A stretch of DNA of 64,000 nucleotides, from assembly GCA_027563935.2 (NCBI GenBank), contig CM050453.2, positions 62,666,018 through 62,730,017 of the forward strand, given 5' to 3'. A program made the position numbers and the translations under genes. The stretch is from Costus lasius. Taxonomy: Eukaryota; Streptophyta; Magnoliopsida; Zingiberales; Costaceae. Positions 11,956 to 24,468 of the stretch are shown in pieces. The number at the start of each line of letters is the position of its first letter. The stretch's first letter is position 1. Below the pieces are notes generated by a model. It saw only the letters and a program-made list of their open reading frames with translations, did not search any database and had not been told where the DNA came from.

Positions 11956-13540
11956 TTAAACTAGATTTGTTTTAAATGACCATGGCTCCCACTATTTTAT
12001 ATTCGAATTGACAACCCACAAAGTCAATCAGGAAGTTTAAAACTTCCTAGTGAGATGGGATCCTTATTTCACATGAGGCTTTGCGTCCCACGAGGGTGGG
12101 ATGAGATGGACAAAGTAACCCATGTTTCCTAAGGTGGGCGCGCCGGCCGGTTGCTCCAAACAACTCCCCTTGTCAAGACAGTCTGGGCATTTCATGTCCA
12201 GCGAGGGCTGGATACAACATGAAACCTTTACCTCTCGACGATGCCTCTAGACTTTCACCATGTGCCCAGCACATGTGAACTTCCAGTCAAGTCCATTCCT
12301 AACCGTTATGCCCAGGGCCAACTAGTTTCCTTGCGAAGGCACGCCCAGGTTAAAACTGGACTGGGGAAACCATTGCCACCACGTACTTTCTAAAGATAAG
12401 TGGGTGTGTCCCACGAGGGTGGGAAACAATTCACAACTCCACTGATCGATAGCTTAGTGAGGGCTACGCGTTAGAAGGCTACCAGACTTGATATTTTAAT
12501 TGAGGGTTTTTGTTTAAGGTCTCATCATCTCAGTTTTATCTTATGTATATCATTACAGGCATGCAATCCTATAGTGATAACATAACGGTAAAACAGTTCA
12601 GGCATGCTTCTGCAGATAATAATAAAAGCAGTAAAGGATGATGTGATCATATCCTATACAAGACATTGAACCAATCCATGCCATGAAATAGGTTCAACTC
12701 TTGTCCTAGAACTCAAGCCCCAAAAACTAGACCTAACCTAGCCGACCTCTAGCTTGAACTTCAAGGTTGGCTCCAAGGTCCTTCTCTCATGGTTTAGCTC
12801 TCAAACCCTAGAGGTACACTTTAAAAGTTCCCTATAGGTTCGGCCAATGCCATGGTCTTCCTCCAAGGAAGGTGCGCCACCATGCAAGGGGCCAAGATTT
12901 CTTGCGCCACCAAGAAACCAAGCACCAGCTTGCATGCATCACCTTGCATGCTTGCGCCAACAAGCAAGATGCGAGCATCAAGGTCCAAGAAGGATGCGCC
13001 TAGCCCTTAATCTTCCTCTTAATAATAAAAAGATGGCACGCAGGCCGCACAAGGATACATCACAGGCATGCAAGAGGGGCTTGACTCATGATCACAACAT
13101 TATGCACAATCAAGGTATTTACTCATGCAATTCTACATGCTCATGAAAAACATAAAATCTGAAATTTTACTTTTTCATAAAACCAGTTTCTTTTTCTCAT
13201 CTTCTTCTCACAAGTCTTTTGGTTTATTGCGATTTATTTTTCATGATGATTTCAGAGATCCTTTCGGCTGGCAATTTTGTCAGATCAAGAGACTTGGCCA
13301 GTCCGAAGACACAATGCCCGTCCTACTTGACAAAATTACGTGCGCCTTTGATCTTTAAATCAAACAAGAAAAATAGTCCAAAAATTCCAAAAGAGATTGA
13401 GAGGATGATAGAAATAAGAAACCCTAATTTTTCTACTTTTAGAAAAAATGATTGCCATGCATCATGCTATTTACGAAAATAGAAATATGGCATGTGAGCA
13501 TGGAAGAAAAGCATAAAACATCGTTCGAGTCTTGCAAGTC
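11956..13540 (-). other. 5' untranslated leader of Copia-B
   Basis: This stretch of about 1.6 kb lies between the primer site and gag. No convincing ORF is present. The part near 12050-12130 (AGTGAGATGGGATCC and later the cgtcccac block) resembles 61979-62050 in the Copia-A4 leader, so the two families share leader structure. Confidence 0.7.
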
Positions 13541-13552
13541 CCTCTGATACCA
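13541..13552 (-). other. Primer-binding site of Copia-B (iMet type)
   Basis: The minus strand reads TGGTATCAGAGG, one base after the LTR end CCCAACA. Confidence 0.85.
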
Positions 13553-13553
13553 C

Positions 13554-15503
13554 TGTTGGGAAACCCCGGGGACATTTTACAATTTTCAGAGTTATGGACA
13601 TACATTTTTCGCAGCGGAAGAATGTCCCCGAAACAGGCCAGTCCCAAAAACCCAGTGAAGATCGCAAGCAAGGGAGTCGACACGATGAGTTAGGAAATAC
13701 CTTAAGAGCAATATGGAGCGATGCCGATGTAGGCGTCCAAGTGTGCGCCCTCTGCAGTCTCGCACACACGGATCTCTTGAGTTCTCTTCTTCCACGCCCG
13801 GTTCTAGCCTCGGGAAGAAGATCCAAGCCTTAGGGAGATGTTTTACTTCTCTTGCGCCACTCAGAGAAAAGATGCGCCAAGTGAAGAGGGAAAACCGCCC
13901 AAGCCGCCAAGCCCTAGATCTCCTTGCGCCAAGAGGAAAGGAGGAAGAGGGTTGCGGTTATGGAAGATGCGCCCTTGCTCCAAGCACTCGCCCCTCTCCT
14001 TGTGTTCACGCCTTCAAGGATTAATTACCCACAAGAGGGGGTGACTAGGATCATATTTATAGGGCAAGAGGCGGTTAGGGTAATGGCTAGGATCATGACA
14101 AGTGTAGGGCTAGGATGAGGAGGTTTGAGATAAGGAAAGTCTCCAAGACATTTCCATAATTCTCATTCAACCTTACCTTTTGTTCCCACGCCTTTCCTTG
14201 TGTGCCAAGGCCTTGCCTTGCGCCTCAAGCAATGCCATAGAGGCATGCATTCCATCCTAGGAAGAGAGGGGGAGGCGCCCTTTACTTCCATAATGAAGCA
14301 AAGGCGCCAACATGACCCCATTATGCCCCTAGGCGCCTAATGGTTCATGTTTCTCCCCATTATACCCTTTTAGCCTCTCATCTCTTCATGAGAACTTGTT
14401 ATTGGGCCTCATTGGATAATGAGCTAGCCCAAACATCATTGCATAGGTTGATTAAGCACTTGGATCCAATCCAATGCAACCCTAATCCAAATGTGACCAA
14501 CCATGGTCAAATACGGGTCAACATACCAAAAATGAAGTTTGGCTTCAATAACATTCTTCCATCTCATCAGGCCCATTGGCGCTGATGAAATCTCCCAATT
14601 AGATCCGAGTTATCCAATAACTCGATCATAAGGCTTCCCGATCAATACGAGAACTCAAGTATCAAGGTGTGCGACCCTGTAGGTTCCTCTGACGCTGGCA
14701 GTGCTGACCAAAGGTCATCACAAGCAGTGAGTGGCACCTAGCAGTGCATCGCTGCTACCCAGGTCGTTGGAATGGATATCGACATCGACATCCCCATCAT
14801 CGCAACTAGGTATAGATGCATTACAGTCTCTTTGCCGTACTGATATCCGATTGGACAAGTGTGTCACCACTTGTTTTCATCCAATCACATGGCTATGACT
14901 AAAACAGGTTCTCACCTAAGTATGGCCATACACTCTCAGTCATAGAACCATAAAGGAGCTCCATGGATATCATACTTCCTTAGGGAAGGGGCAAATCCTA
15001 TGTCTGTCCATTGATCTTCTCATATGGGTCGTGACATACTCAATAACAACCGTTATGACCTCCCAGCTACGGCAAGGTGTTAGGTTGTATCAAAGCAAGT
15101 CCCTAACCATATAGAATGATCAATGACCTCAAGTCAAGGGATCAATGCATCTCCTGTCACTTATGAGGATAACTCATGACACCAAGTCATAGCCGCATAG
15201 CGGGTCTATCCAGTATATCCCCAATGATATACCCATGTGTCTGCATTAGCACCACGTGCCTAACCAGCCCACATACCAGTCTCACAAGTACCATAGCTGT
15301 CCCATATCCACTAAGGTACATCGACTGGGATTATGATTCGAGCACAGATCCAATCTGTCTCCAGGGACATTATCATGTAAGTACACAATCGCAGGTGTAG
15401 TCAAAACAATGATAACGACAATGCCAGATTGATATATAAAAATATCAATGTCAAGTAGTACATAAGTTGACCAAAAGTAGGTCCTAGGGCATATACACCA
15501 ACA
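13554..15503 (-). repeat. 5' LTR of Copia-B, complete
   Basis: It runs 1950 bp from minus-strand TGTTGGTGTATATG (15503) to CCCCGGGGTTTCCCAACA (13554), with TG and CA termini. It carries the TATA box at 14053-14060. Its plus-strand left end (TGTTGGGAAACCCCGG) recurs at 55401, marking another LTR of this family. Confidence 0.92.
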
Positions 15504-17704
15504 AGCATTACACCCGAAACATATTCCTTTGCCCAAGGATCCATGAGAGGGAGAACACAAGGATGTGACAAGGATAATACCTCTATTGCTTGCTCGGTTC
15601 TTGAAGCCACGTTCGAAGACGATCAAGTGCTCGCCATCTACAAGTATCCATGCGTCGACTCCTTGATCGTTGCTCCCTTCCACGCTTAGTTCTAGCCTCG
15701 GGAAGAGAATCAAGCCTTAGGGTTCCTTCACTTCTCTTGCGCCACCTCCAAGATGAAAGCGCCAAGAAGAGATGAGGAGGAAGATGATGCCGCCAAGTTG
15801 CTTCCTTCTTCTTCTTTGCTTGCGCCACCTTCAAGCAAGGTGCGCCTATGGCCAAGGAAGGGAGAGAGCTTGTGGCAAGGAGATGCCACCAAGCACTAAT
15901 AGTCCTTGCGCCAAGAAGAGAGGGAGAGGAAGAACTTGCGGCTCCAAGGAAGAAGTTTGCGCCAAGCCTATGTTACTCTCGCCCCTTGCACTCCAAGTCT
16001 CTCCAAGAGATATGTCACCCCTCCAAGATGTTATCCACCCAAATCAACCTTTTAGATGGGGCGGCAAGGGTCCTATTAATAGGACAAGGGGCGGCTAGGG
16101 CAATGGCTAGGATCATGCCAAGTGGGCGGCTAGGATAAAGGAGTCTTGAGGTAAGGAAAGTCTCCAAGACTTTACCATAAACCTCATTCAACCTATCCTA
16201 ATTTGCCCAATGGGCATATCAGCCCAAGACATTCCTTAGAGGCATGCATTCCATCCAAGGAGAAGGGCTAGGCGCAACAAGCAAGAGGAATTCGGCTAGG
16301 GTGGTGTCTTGGGAGAAATTAGGGTTTGAGGTAAGGTAAGTCTCCAAGACTTTACCATATACCTCTTCCCAACATCCATATGCGCCAAGGAACTTTCCAT
16401 AAAAGTTCTCAAGCCATATTAGCCCCAAGACTTGCCTTAGAGGCAAGGTTTCCATCAAGGGAGAAAGGGCAAGGCGCCTTTTACTTCCTTAATGAAGCAA
16501 AACCGCCCACTTCACCCCATTATGCCCCTAGGCGCTAATGGGTGAAGACTTCTCCCCATTATACCCTTTTAGCCAATTCTCTCTTCATGACAACTAATTA
16601 TTGGGCCTCATTGAATAATGAGCAAGCCCAAACTTCATGGCATGGGTTGATTAAGCTATTGGATCCAATCCAATGCAACCCTAATCCAAATGTGACCAAT
16701 CTAGGTCAATTTCGGGTCAACCTGCCAAAAATGAAGTTTGGCTCCAATAACCTTCTTCCTACTCATCAGGCCCATTAGCGCTGACGAAATCTTCCAAATG
16801 GATCCAAGTTATCCAATAACTTGATCCTAAGGCTTCTGATTAAAGCAACGTCAAGAGTCTATTGCGTGTGACCCCGTAGGATCCATATGACGATGGCAAT
16901 GATGTAAACATCATAAGTAGTGAGAGGTATCTAGCAACACATCACTACTACCAATATCATAGGACTTAAGTCATTATGGCAACAACTCCTAACAAGCAAC
17001 GAGGATTCCTATTGCATTATAGATCCCTTTGCCTAAACTGATATCCTGCCATTGGATTAGTCTCAAGTTTATCAATCCAATGCATTGGTCATGACTTAAC
17101 AAGTGTGGCCACACATTCCTGTCATGCACCAATAAGGTGGGGCGCCCCAAGTGGATATCATGCTTCCAATAAGGAAGGGGCAAATCCTACTATTGGTCAT
17201 CCATGTCTCTACATGACTTATGACATGCCCAATGTCAGTCGTTTTGGTCTCCCAATTACGGAGAGACGTAAGACTGTATCAAAGCATACCCATCATCAAA
17301 TCTAGACATGAATACCTCAAGTCTAAGGATCAATGCAAACCTCTTGCATGTGAGATTGACTTGTTGACTAGACATGTCAATCCTCACGGTGGATCACTCC
17401 AGTGCATCCAATGCACCTGTATGTCTGCGTTACTGTGCCCTGCACCTAACCAGCCCATACACCAGTCTCACATGTACCAAAGCTGTCCCATATCTGCTAA
17501 GGTACCTTGACTGGGGATAGCTTATGAGAATGGATCCAACCAAACTCCAGGGACATTATTTATGCAACTCAATACATCAACGTAGGTAGAGAAGTCTGCA
17601 TAATAACGACCATGCCTCTACAAAGAATAACAATTCCATCAAAGTACATTCAAACAATGCCCGACCATATCCAAACATTGGTCTACAGGGCATAAACACC
17701 AACA
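15504..17704 (-). repeat. Copia-C LTR, left end missing
   Basis: It matches the complete solo LTR at 21997-24216 from about its 55th base to its CACCAACA end. Copia-B inserted into it and its far left end was lost in the deletion that made the 6620 junction. The sequence resumes at 15504 with AGCATTACACCC, so AGCAT is the likely target duplication of Copia-B. Confidence 0.85.
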
Positions 17705-18881
17705 ACCATCACTATCTTGCTTGTTCTCATTTGATTGCTTAATCATTCAATGTGGTTGTATAATATTTTGATATTGATATTGATTCCGATTGGGTTGTAT
17801 TACACTTGATGATATTTTGATATTGAGCACCTAGTGGAGGTGTATACTTGATGACATGATGACTTGTATAATTCTGATGCTGAATGAGTATATGCTATTC
17901 TTGTTGATATGATTATTTTGTGGCCTAGTCTATTTTTTGAAGAAATTCTTCTTGATAGTATGATTTTCTTGATGATGAATGTGTTTATGCCATTGATTAG
18001 GACTAGACCTATTCTGTTGAATTTATTTCTCTGATATATATCTGCTTTTGGATTTTTCATTGATTGATGAATTAAATTTTGGGTAGACATGTTATTTAAT
18101 GAATTTGGTTTGAAAAGTGAAGCTACTTCTTTAAATAAAATTAGCATATGAGTATGATTTTTGAATTGATATTGATTGATTAATTTAGTTGATGTTCATA
18201 CTATATGCTATTTGTTTGGAAGAAAGATTCCATGATCCATATCTTTGGTACCACTGCGCAAAATTGGCAGTGGTACCAAAGATATGGGTTGAAGTCAAAA
18301 TGAGAGAAAAAGAAAAATCAAGAGAATGACTCCTCATCTTGGCACCATGTTGATTTGCGGTGGTACCTAAGTTTAGAGTTGAAGTCCAAAAAGAAAATGC
18401 ATGAATCTATGTGGGCTCATACCTTGGAGAGAAATCGTTTCACATTAACTCCGCTATCTTTGGTAAAATTCTTCCTACAAAAGAGATATGAATTCTATTA
18501 CATTGGTTATGTGATTAGTGTACTCTAACTTCGTCACCAAAAAAAAAGGTGGTAATCGAATTAGAGAATGTGAACGATGCATAAAAGGGAGGAACTAAAA
18601 AATTATGAGTGGAAAAAGATCTTGGAAATCCTATTCCTGTAAACAAAAGTATGATAGTTTTGAAGTGAAACTAGATGAAATCTTGAGATTGAAATTCTAA
18701 TTATTGTACAAGTTGCGAAGTTTTATTTGATTAAGTTGTAGACCTTGAGAATTGAATTCAAAGGATGGTATGTCTATTTAAAATTTTATGAAATAATTGG
18801 TGAGATTTTTCATTGGTGATTGTATTTTAGAAATTTATTCTTCATAAGAAAGTCTTTTTCCTTTGATCAAATTTTGATTTT
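17705..18881 (+). other. 3' non-coding interior of Athila-H
   Basis: AT-rich sequence without a real ORF. It is homologous, in reverse, to 36870-37900 in Athila-E and about 44315-45100 in Athila-D, for example the GCATATGAGTATG block near 18145. It contains the 20-bp inverted repeat at 18237-18287 and a second, weaker copy of the same motif near 18339-18375. Confidence 0.7.
18237..18287. repeat. Perfect 20-bp inverted repeat with 11-nt loop
   Basis: Arm 18237-18256 is CCATATCTTTGGTACCACTG. Arm 18268-18287 is its exact reverse complement. The loop is CGCAAAATTGG. Related but decayed copies sit at the same relative place in Athila-E (37245-37280 and 37341-37376) and Athila-D (44863-44894). Confidence 0.9.
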
Positions 18882-18900
18882 GCTTGAGGACAAGCAAAGT
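18881..18900 (+). other. Purine tract and mini-hairpin before Athila-H 3' LTR
   Basis: TTGCTTG-AGGA-CAAGCAA gives a 7-bp stem with a 4-nt loop. GAGGACAAGCAAAG is a purine-rich tract known ahead of the 3' LTR in Athila and Tat elements. About 17 bp separate it from the LTR start. The same 18-mer is at 36852-36869 and 44296-44313 on the opposite strand. Confidence 0.7.
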
Positions 18901-19164
18901 TTGAGCTTTATGTATTTGATGACACCAAAATTTATAGTAAATTTTATGCCATTTGATGGGTATTTTTGTGTCATATTCATTCCCTTTTGCTCATTTTTTT
19001 GCCTTATTTTTCAAATATTGCGGAATCTACACCTTTTCTCATTTTTGATCATTTTCAAGTAAAAATGCATGATTTTTAGGCATTTTCAAGAAAATTCAGA
19101 TGCATAGATGAATTCCCACCATAAATAGAAGATCACATGTCAAATTTCACGCAAATTAGAGCTT

Positions 19165-19562
19165 CAGACCAAAATACGGTAAGGCCGTAGTCCAAATTAC
19201 AGTACCGTGGTTTCACTACTCCTACAGAACAAACCACGGCACTACCGTAATTTCCGAGTGCTGCCGTATTTTGGGACGATTTTGTACATAAAGTTTTGCA
19301 TAAATTATGGCCCTGCCATAATGAAAATCATGGGCCGTAATTTGGGTTCAAATTCGTACATAAAGTTTGGTGGATTTTACGGTGCTGCCGTAATGAAAAT
19401 TACGGGCCGTATTTCGAGCCAATTTTTCACCAGAGAGATTTGAAGAAAATACAGCACTTCCGTAATGCATATTATGGTACCATAATTCTGGGTAATTTCT
19501 GTATCAAGAATTTCTGCTGAAATTACAGCACTGCCGTAATGGTTTTCACGGTTGTAATTGTA
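19165..19562. repeat. Palindrome-pair array in Athila-H LTR
   Basis: Repeated imperfect palindromes such as TACGGCACTGCCGTAAT and TTACGGGCCGTA recur at roughly 65-75 bp intervals, often in pairs separated by 5-15 bp. The array is weaker than those in Athila-D. Confidence 0.65.
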
Positions 19563-20686
19563 ACCCAGACCCGCGATTTTCACAAACTATTTGAACCCTG
19601 ATTCTTGCGCGGATGATTGCGGACGATCTAGACCATCAATTGGAGATCCGTAAAAAGAGAAATACTCGTCAGATCGTTGGGAGGAGACACACATGAAAAG
19701 CCCTAATTTTCATCCACGATCGAGAGAGAATTCAAGATTTCTGCCGTCGCCCTAGGTTTTACCACCGCGCAGTGTACAGTGCATCTCCGACCGTGATACT
19801 TGAGGGGAAGCTTCGCCTGGAGGAGGAGAACATACCTCAGAAGTTTCAGAGTGAAAGGAGATCGATCAGAGGACAAATCAACAAAGAAATCGTTCCCTGC
19901 ACTATTCATCGAGCAAATTATGACTATAATTTTCATTACAGCTGTGATGTGTTTAGTAATTTCTTCTTTCTCTTTGATTTTTGATCAATCTGAATCATGG
20001 ATTGTTGTAATTCTTCGACCATGCTAGCTTAAACACTTTTTGGGACATGGGGGAGTAATCCCCTAAATTTCTTAATGACTAGATTATTTTTACTTTCGTC
20101 AAGATGATTTTACTATGATAATTGTACTTATGTGACGATTGCCTTTAATTCTCCTTAGATTCATTTTACCAGTATAATTTAGAGCTTTTGCGATATGAAC
20201 CAAAAGGTGACTTGCGAAAACTTGGAACCCTAGAATTAAATGTTAGGAACTCATCGTAAGAAATTAGGTCTATTCCTATTTCTTGATTTTGGAAGTATAT
20301 TACCATGTTGATAATCTAAATCTAAGATTGAGTTATTGAATAAACATGATGATACTGTGAGAAATCAAGTATCAAATTGTTAGAGAACCTTAAGTAGAAC
20401 CTGTGAAAATTATAGTATGAATGTATGTAGTTTTCACTTGAGATAATTGACTTAGGATTTGGATGCACGAAAGTGATCTTTGAGTTCTTTGTCAATGATT
20501 TACTTATATTTAACATTGAATTAATCCTACACGAGAGTGAGGATTGGTTCTTTGTAAATTGTCTGCGCGAGAGCCAGATGATTTCTTTTTGAAGTAAATT
20601 ATATTTTTATCATAATAAAATTAAACTGACGAACCTCTATTTATATCTAGTCATGGAAATTAAGGTGGATGAAACCCTAGTCCCAG

Positions 20687-20707
20687 TCTCTCTCTCTCTC
20701 TCTCTCT
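20687..20707. repeat. (TC)n microsatellite
   Basis: A 21-bp uninterrupted TC run inside the Athila-H LTR. Confidence 0.95.
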
Positions 20708-20857
20708 GATATTTTTGTGTTGCTTTCGATAGTTTGCTTCATATTTTTGACTACCTAGCTAATGAAAAATTGATTATTCAGTACTTGACAAACGAAGTCT
20801 CTATGGTTCGATATCTTAATTATTACTTCAAGTATCTGTGCACTTGCGGATACAACA

Positions 20858-21689
20858 GGTAACAATGAAGGGCAGAACTAGGGCAGGAGGCTGGCAAGAA
20901 TAGAGGATTCGAAGGGGAGCTCGATTCCAGTGATCGGAGCGGCGGATGGCCAGATGCTGATGACTAAAGCTTCGTCTTGTGGAGGAAGGGTGATGGCTGA
21001 AGTTTTGTGAGGATCGGGTCGGTGGATCATCTGCGGCGAGCTCACAAATTTTTGAAAATCTTGAAACTGGGAACCGTGGCTAGTTGGCTTGATTTCTAGA
21101 GGAAGGAGATGGTAGAGAAGAGAGGAAGAGAGGAAGGCTCGACCCTAGAAGGAGAAGAGGAAGGAGAGCATCTGATATAAGAGGAAGATACTAGCAAAAA
21201 CTACTTCATTCAACAATTTCAATTCAACTTGTCTACAAGGGCGTGCGAGATACATATAGGGAGAGACAAAAGAGACATTATAGGTTTCCTTCTTTGATCG
21301 GCTATAGAGAACATTGAAGCTTTCCTTCGATTGATGTAGAGAGACGTTGAAGAAATTCTGAGCAATGGTGGTTGCAAGGCAAGTTGGAGTTTCCTTTCTT
21401 GGCTGAGCGATGGTAACGTTGGAACTTCCTTCATTTTAGCATTGAAAATGGGCATCGACTGGCCTTGGATTGAAGATGGGCATTGACTGGCCTTTAATTG
21501 ACTGATCTAAAGCTTGCCGAACATAATTGCAGGGTTTGTTTGCTTGCTTGGCGTGGATACAGGTCTTGTTTTATTGATTTGATTAAGAATATGCGGCAGT
21601 TTCTTGATTGTTGAATGTCTTGATAATCTTTGTAAATTGGTCGAAGTTGTTCTTTTCCATTATTTAGCTAACTTTTGGATTGAGCATGC
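20858..21689. other. Unassigned 0.83-kb interval between two Athila LTRs
   Basis: No ORF of note and no match elsewhere in the window. A minus-strand CCCTATATGTATC near 21246-21258, followed downstream by a TTGAATGAAGTAG stretch, looks like the promoter part of an LTR, so it may be a decayed LTR fragment. It could also be the original flanking DNA of Athila-H. Confidence 0.4.
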
Positions 21690-21996
21690 TAATGACACCA
21701 AAATCTATAGTAAATTTTGTGTCATTTCATTAGTCTTTTTGTATCATATTCATGCTCTTTTGCTTGTTTTTAAGCCATATTTATCAAATATTATAGAATC
21801 TACACTATTTATTATTTTTGATGATTTTCAAGTAAAAAGTGCCATATTTTCATGGATTTTGGAAGATCTGAGCACACCAATGAATTCCAGATGTCGAGAC
21901 GAGCCGCCCATCAATTTTCATGCAAATGAGAGCAAGTTTGAAAAATACACCCCTGCCGTAATAGAAATTATGGGTGTAATTTTTTGCCCAAAAATA
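21690..21996 (+). repeat. Athila-G LTR, first piece
   Basis: It starts TAATGACACCAAAATC, one change from the TGATGACACC start of the family, and includes a palindrome motif near 21955. The same LTR continues at 24222-24468, 34986-35139 and 55358-55400, each piece separated by a later insertion with its own 5-bp duplication. Its right end lies beyond the window. Confidence 0.75.
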
Positions 21997-24216
21997 TGTT
22001 AGGGAATGCTGGGTGTAATTTAAAATTTTACAGTCCCAGGACGCAGCGGAAGAAGCATTACACCCGAAACACATTCCTATCCAAGGATCCATGACAGAGA
22101 GAAGACACAAGGATGTGTTAGAGATGTACCTCTTTTGCTTGTTTAGATGTCGAAGCCATGTTGAAGGCGCCCAAGTGTTCGCCCTCTACAAGTATCCACG
22201 CGTCGACTCCTTGATCGTTGCTCCCTTCCACGCTCGGTGCTAGCCTCGGGAAGAGAATCGAGCCTTAGGGTTCCTTCACTCTTCTTGCGCCTCCTCCAAG
22301 GTTCATGCGCCAAGTGCAAGGAAGATGCCACCAACTCCTTATCCTCTTCACTCCAAGAGAAGAGGGAGAAGATGAGTTTCGGCCTTGAGGAAGATTAGGG
22401 GGAAATTGCGCCACCAAGTCCTTCTCCAAGTCACGCCAAGAGGAGAGGAAGGAGAAGACTTGCGGTCACTTGTTGGAAGAAGGGTTGCGCCACTTTGATG
22501 TTGTCACCCTTTGCCCTTGTTTTCGCCCCTCTATTTGTGTTCACGTCTCCAAGTGTTCATCTAGAGAGGGCGACAATGGGTCCTATAAATAGGACTAGAG
22601 GCGGCTTAGGCAAGGGCTAGGATTACGCCAAGTGTATGGCTAGGATGAAGGAGTCTTGAGGTAAGGAAAGTCTCCAAGACTTTGCCATAAACCTCATTCA
22701 ACCCATCCATATTTGTCCAAGCACTATATCAGCCCAAGACATGCCTTAAATGCATTCTTACCATCAAAGGATAAGTGGCTAGGCGCAACATGCATGAGGA
22801 ATTTCGGCTAGAGTGGTGTCTTGGGAGAAACTAGGGTTTGAAGTAAGGTAAGTCTCCAAGACATTACCATATACCTCTTCCCTATGTCCATATACGCCTA
22901 GGAACTTCCCATAAAAGTTCTTAAGCCATATCAGCCCCAAGACTTGCCTTAGAAGCAAGTATTCCATCCAAGGAAGAAGGGCTAGGCGCCCTTTACTTCC
23001 ATAATGAAGCAAAGGCGCCTCCCTCACCCCATTATGCCCCTAGGCGCCAATGGGGTGAGATTTCTCCCCATTATACCCATTTAAGCCAATTCCTCTTCAT
23101 GACAACTAATTATTGGGCCTCATTGGATAATGAGCTAGCCCAAACTTCATGGCGTGGGTTGATTAAGCCATTGGATCTAATCCAATGCAACCCTAATCCA
23201 AATGTGACCAATCTAGGTCAATTTCGGGTCAACCTGCCAAAAATGAAGTTTGGTTCCAATAACTTTCTTCCGACTCATCAGGCCCATTGGCACTGATGAA
23301 ATCTTCCAAATTGATCCAAGTTATCCAATAACTTGATCCTAAGGCTTCTGATTAAAGCAACGTCAAGAGTCTATTGCGTGTGACCCCGTAGGATCCATAT
23401 GACGATGGCAATGATGTAAACATCATAAGTAGTGAGGGGTATCTAGCAACACATCACTACTACCCATGTCATAGGACTTAAGTCATTATGGCAACAACTC
23501 CTAACAAACAACGAGGATTCCTATTGCATTACAGATCCCTTTGCCTAAGCTGATATCCTGCCATTGGATTAGTCTCAAGTTTATTATCCAATGCATTGGT
23601 CATGACTCAACAAGTGTGGCCACACTCTCCTGTCATGCACCAATAAGGTGGGGCGCCCCGAGTGGATATCTTGCTTCCAATAAGGAAGGGGCAAATCCTA
23701 CTATTGGTCATCCATGTCTCTACATGACTTATGACATGCCCAATGACAGTCGTTTTGATCTCCCAATTACGGAGAGACGTAAGATTGTATTAAAGCACAC
23801 CCATCATCAAATCTAGACATGAATACCTCAAGTCTAAGGATCAATGCAAACCTCTTGCATGTGAGATTGACTTGTTGACTAGACAAGTCAATCCTCATGG
23901 TGGATCACTCCAGTGCATCCAATGCACCTGTATGTCTGCGTTACTGTACCCTGCACCTAACCAGCCCATACACCAGTCTCACATGTACCAAAGCTGTCCC
24001 ATATCTACTAAGGTACCTTGTCTGGGGATAGCTTATGAGAATGGATCCAATCCAAACTCCTGGGACATTATTTATGCAACTCAATACATCAACGCAGGTA
24101 GAGAAGTCTGCATAATAACGACCATGCCTATATAAAGAGTAATAGTTCTATCAAAGTACATTCAAACAATGCCTGACCATGTCCATACATTGGTCTTTAG
24201 GGCATATACACCAACA
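21997..24216 (-). repeat. Copia-C solo LTR with 5-bp target duplication
   Basis: A complete 2220-bp LTR (minus-strand TGTTGGTGTATATG to CCCTAACA) is flanked by AAATA at 21992-21996 and 24217-24221. It is an LTR-LTR recombination product inside the Athila-G LTR. A TATA-like CCTATTTATAGG (minus) is near 22570. Confidence 0.93.
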
Positions 24217-24221
24217 AAATA

Positions 24222-24468
24222 CACCACTGTCGTACTGATTTTTACGGGCCATAATTTTGGCCCAGAAATCCACATAAGAAATTACGGTACTGTCGTAAGG
24301 AACTCCATAGGCCAAAATTTTGGTCCAAAAATTTACAAAAGAAAATACAGCACTGCCGTAATATTTTTCACGAGCTGTAATTTTGACCCAAAAACACACA
24401 GAACCAAAATACGGCACTGCCGTAATCAAAATTACGGCCGTAATTATGTTTTTGGCCGAGTTTTTCGC
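24222..24468 (+). repeat. Athila-G LTR, second piece with palindrome array
   Basis: It continues the first piece once the Copia-C LTR and one AAATA are removed. It carries palindrome-like pairs such as TTACGGTACTGTCGTAA (24284-24300) and a clear CACTGCCGTAA..TTACGGCCGTAA group at about 24413-24443. It ends at the TTCGC duplication of Tekay-F. Confidence 0.75.

Larger units (their letters stand above)
6621..15503 (-). mobile_element. Copia-B, Ty1/copia element with one truncated LTR
   Basis: Order on the minus strand is LTR (13554-15503), primer site, a leader of about 1.6 kb, gag-pol, purine tract, LTR (6621-8292). The two LTRs differ at about 20 places over 1.67 kb by eye, about 1.2 percent, so the insertion is fairly old. 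The downstream LTR has lost its last 270 bp or so at the junction with Copia-A1. The element sits in a Copia-C LTR, about 55 bp from that LTR's plus-strand left end. Confidence 0.93.
17705..20857 (+). mobile_element. Athila-H, 3' end of an Athila-like Ty3/gypsy element
   Basis: What remains is 1.2 kb of 3' non-coding interior and the 3' LTR. The interior is cut at 17704 by the Copia-C LTR. The assignment rests on the GAGGACAAGCAAAG tract before the LTR, a TGATGACACC start and a GATACAACA end, shared with Athila-D and Athila-E. No coding region survives. Confidence 0.8.
18917..20857 (+). repeat. 3' LTR of Athila-H
   Basis: It runs 1941 bp from TGATGACACC to GCGGATACAACA. The first half carries palindrome pairs TTACGG..CCGTAA between about 19165 and 19562. 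The end aligns in reverse with the TGTTGTGTCCGCAAG end of the Athila-D LTR. No partner LTR is in the window. Confidence 0.82.

Noticed and set aside
13467..13826. 119-codon minus frame at the left end of the Copia-B 5' LTR, with a related one at 55374-55760
   Set aside because: Crosses the LTR edge and primer site; similarity is due to LTR homology.
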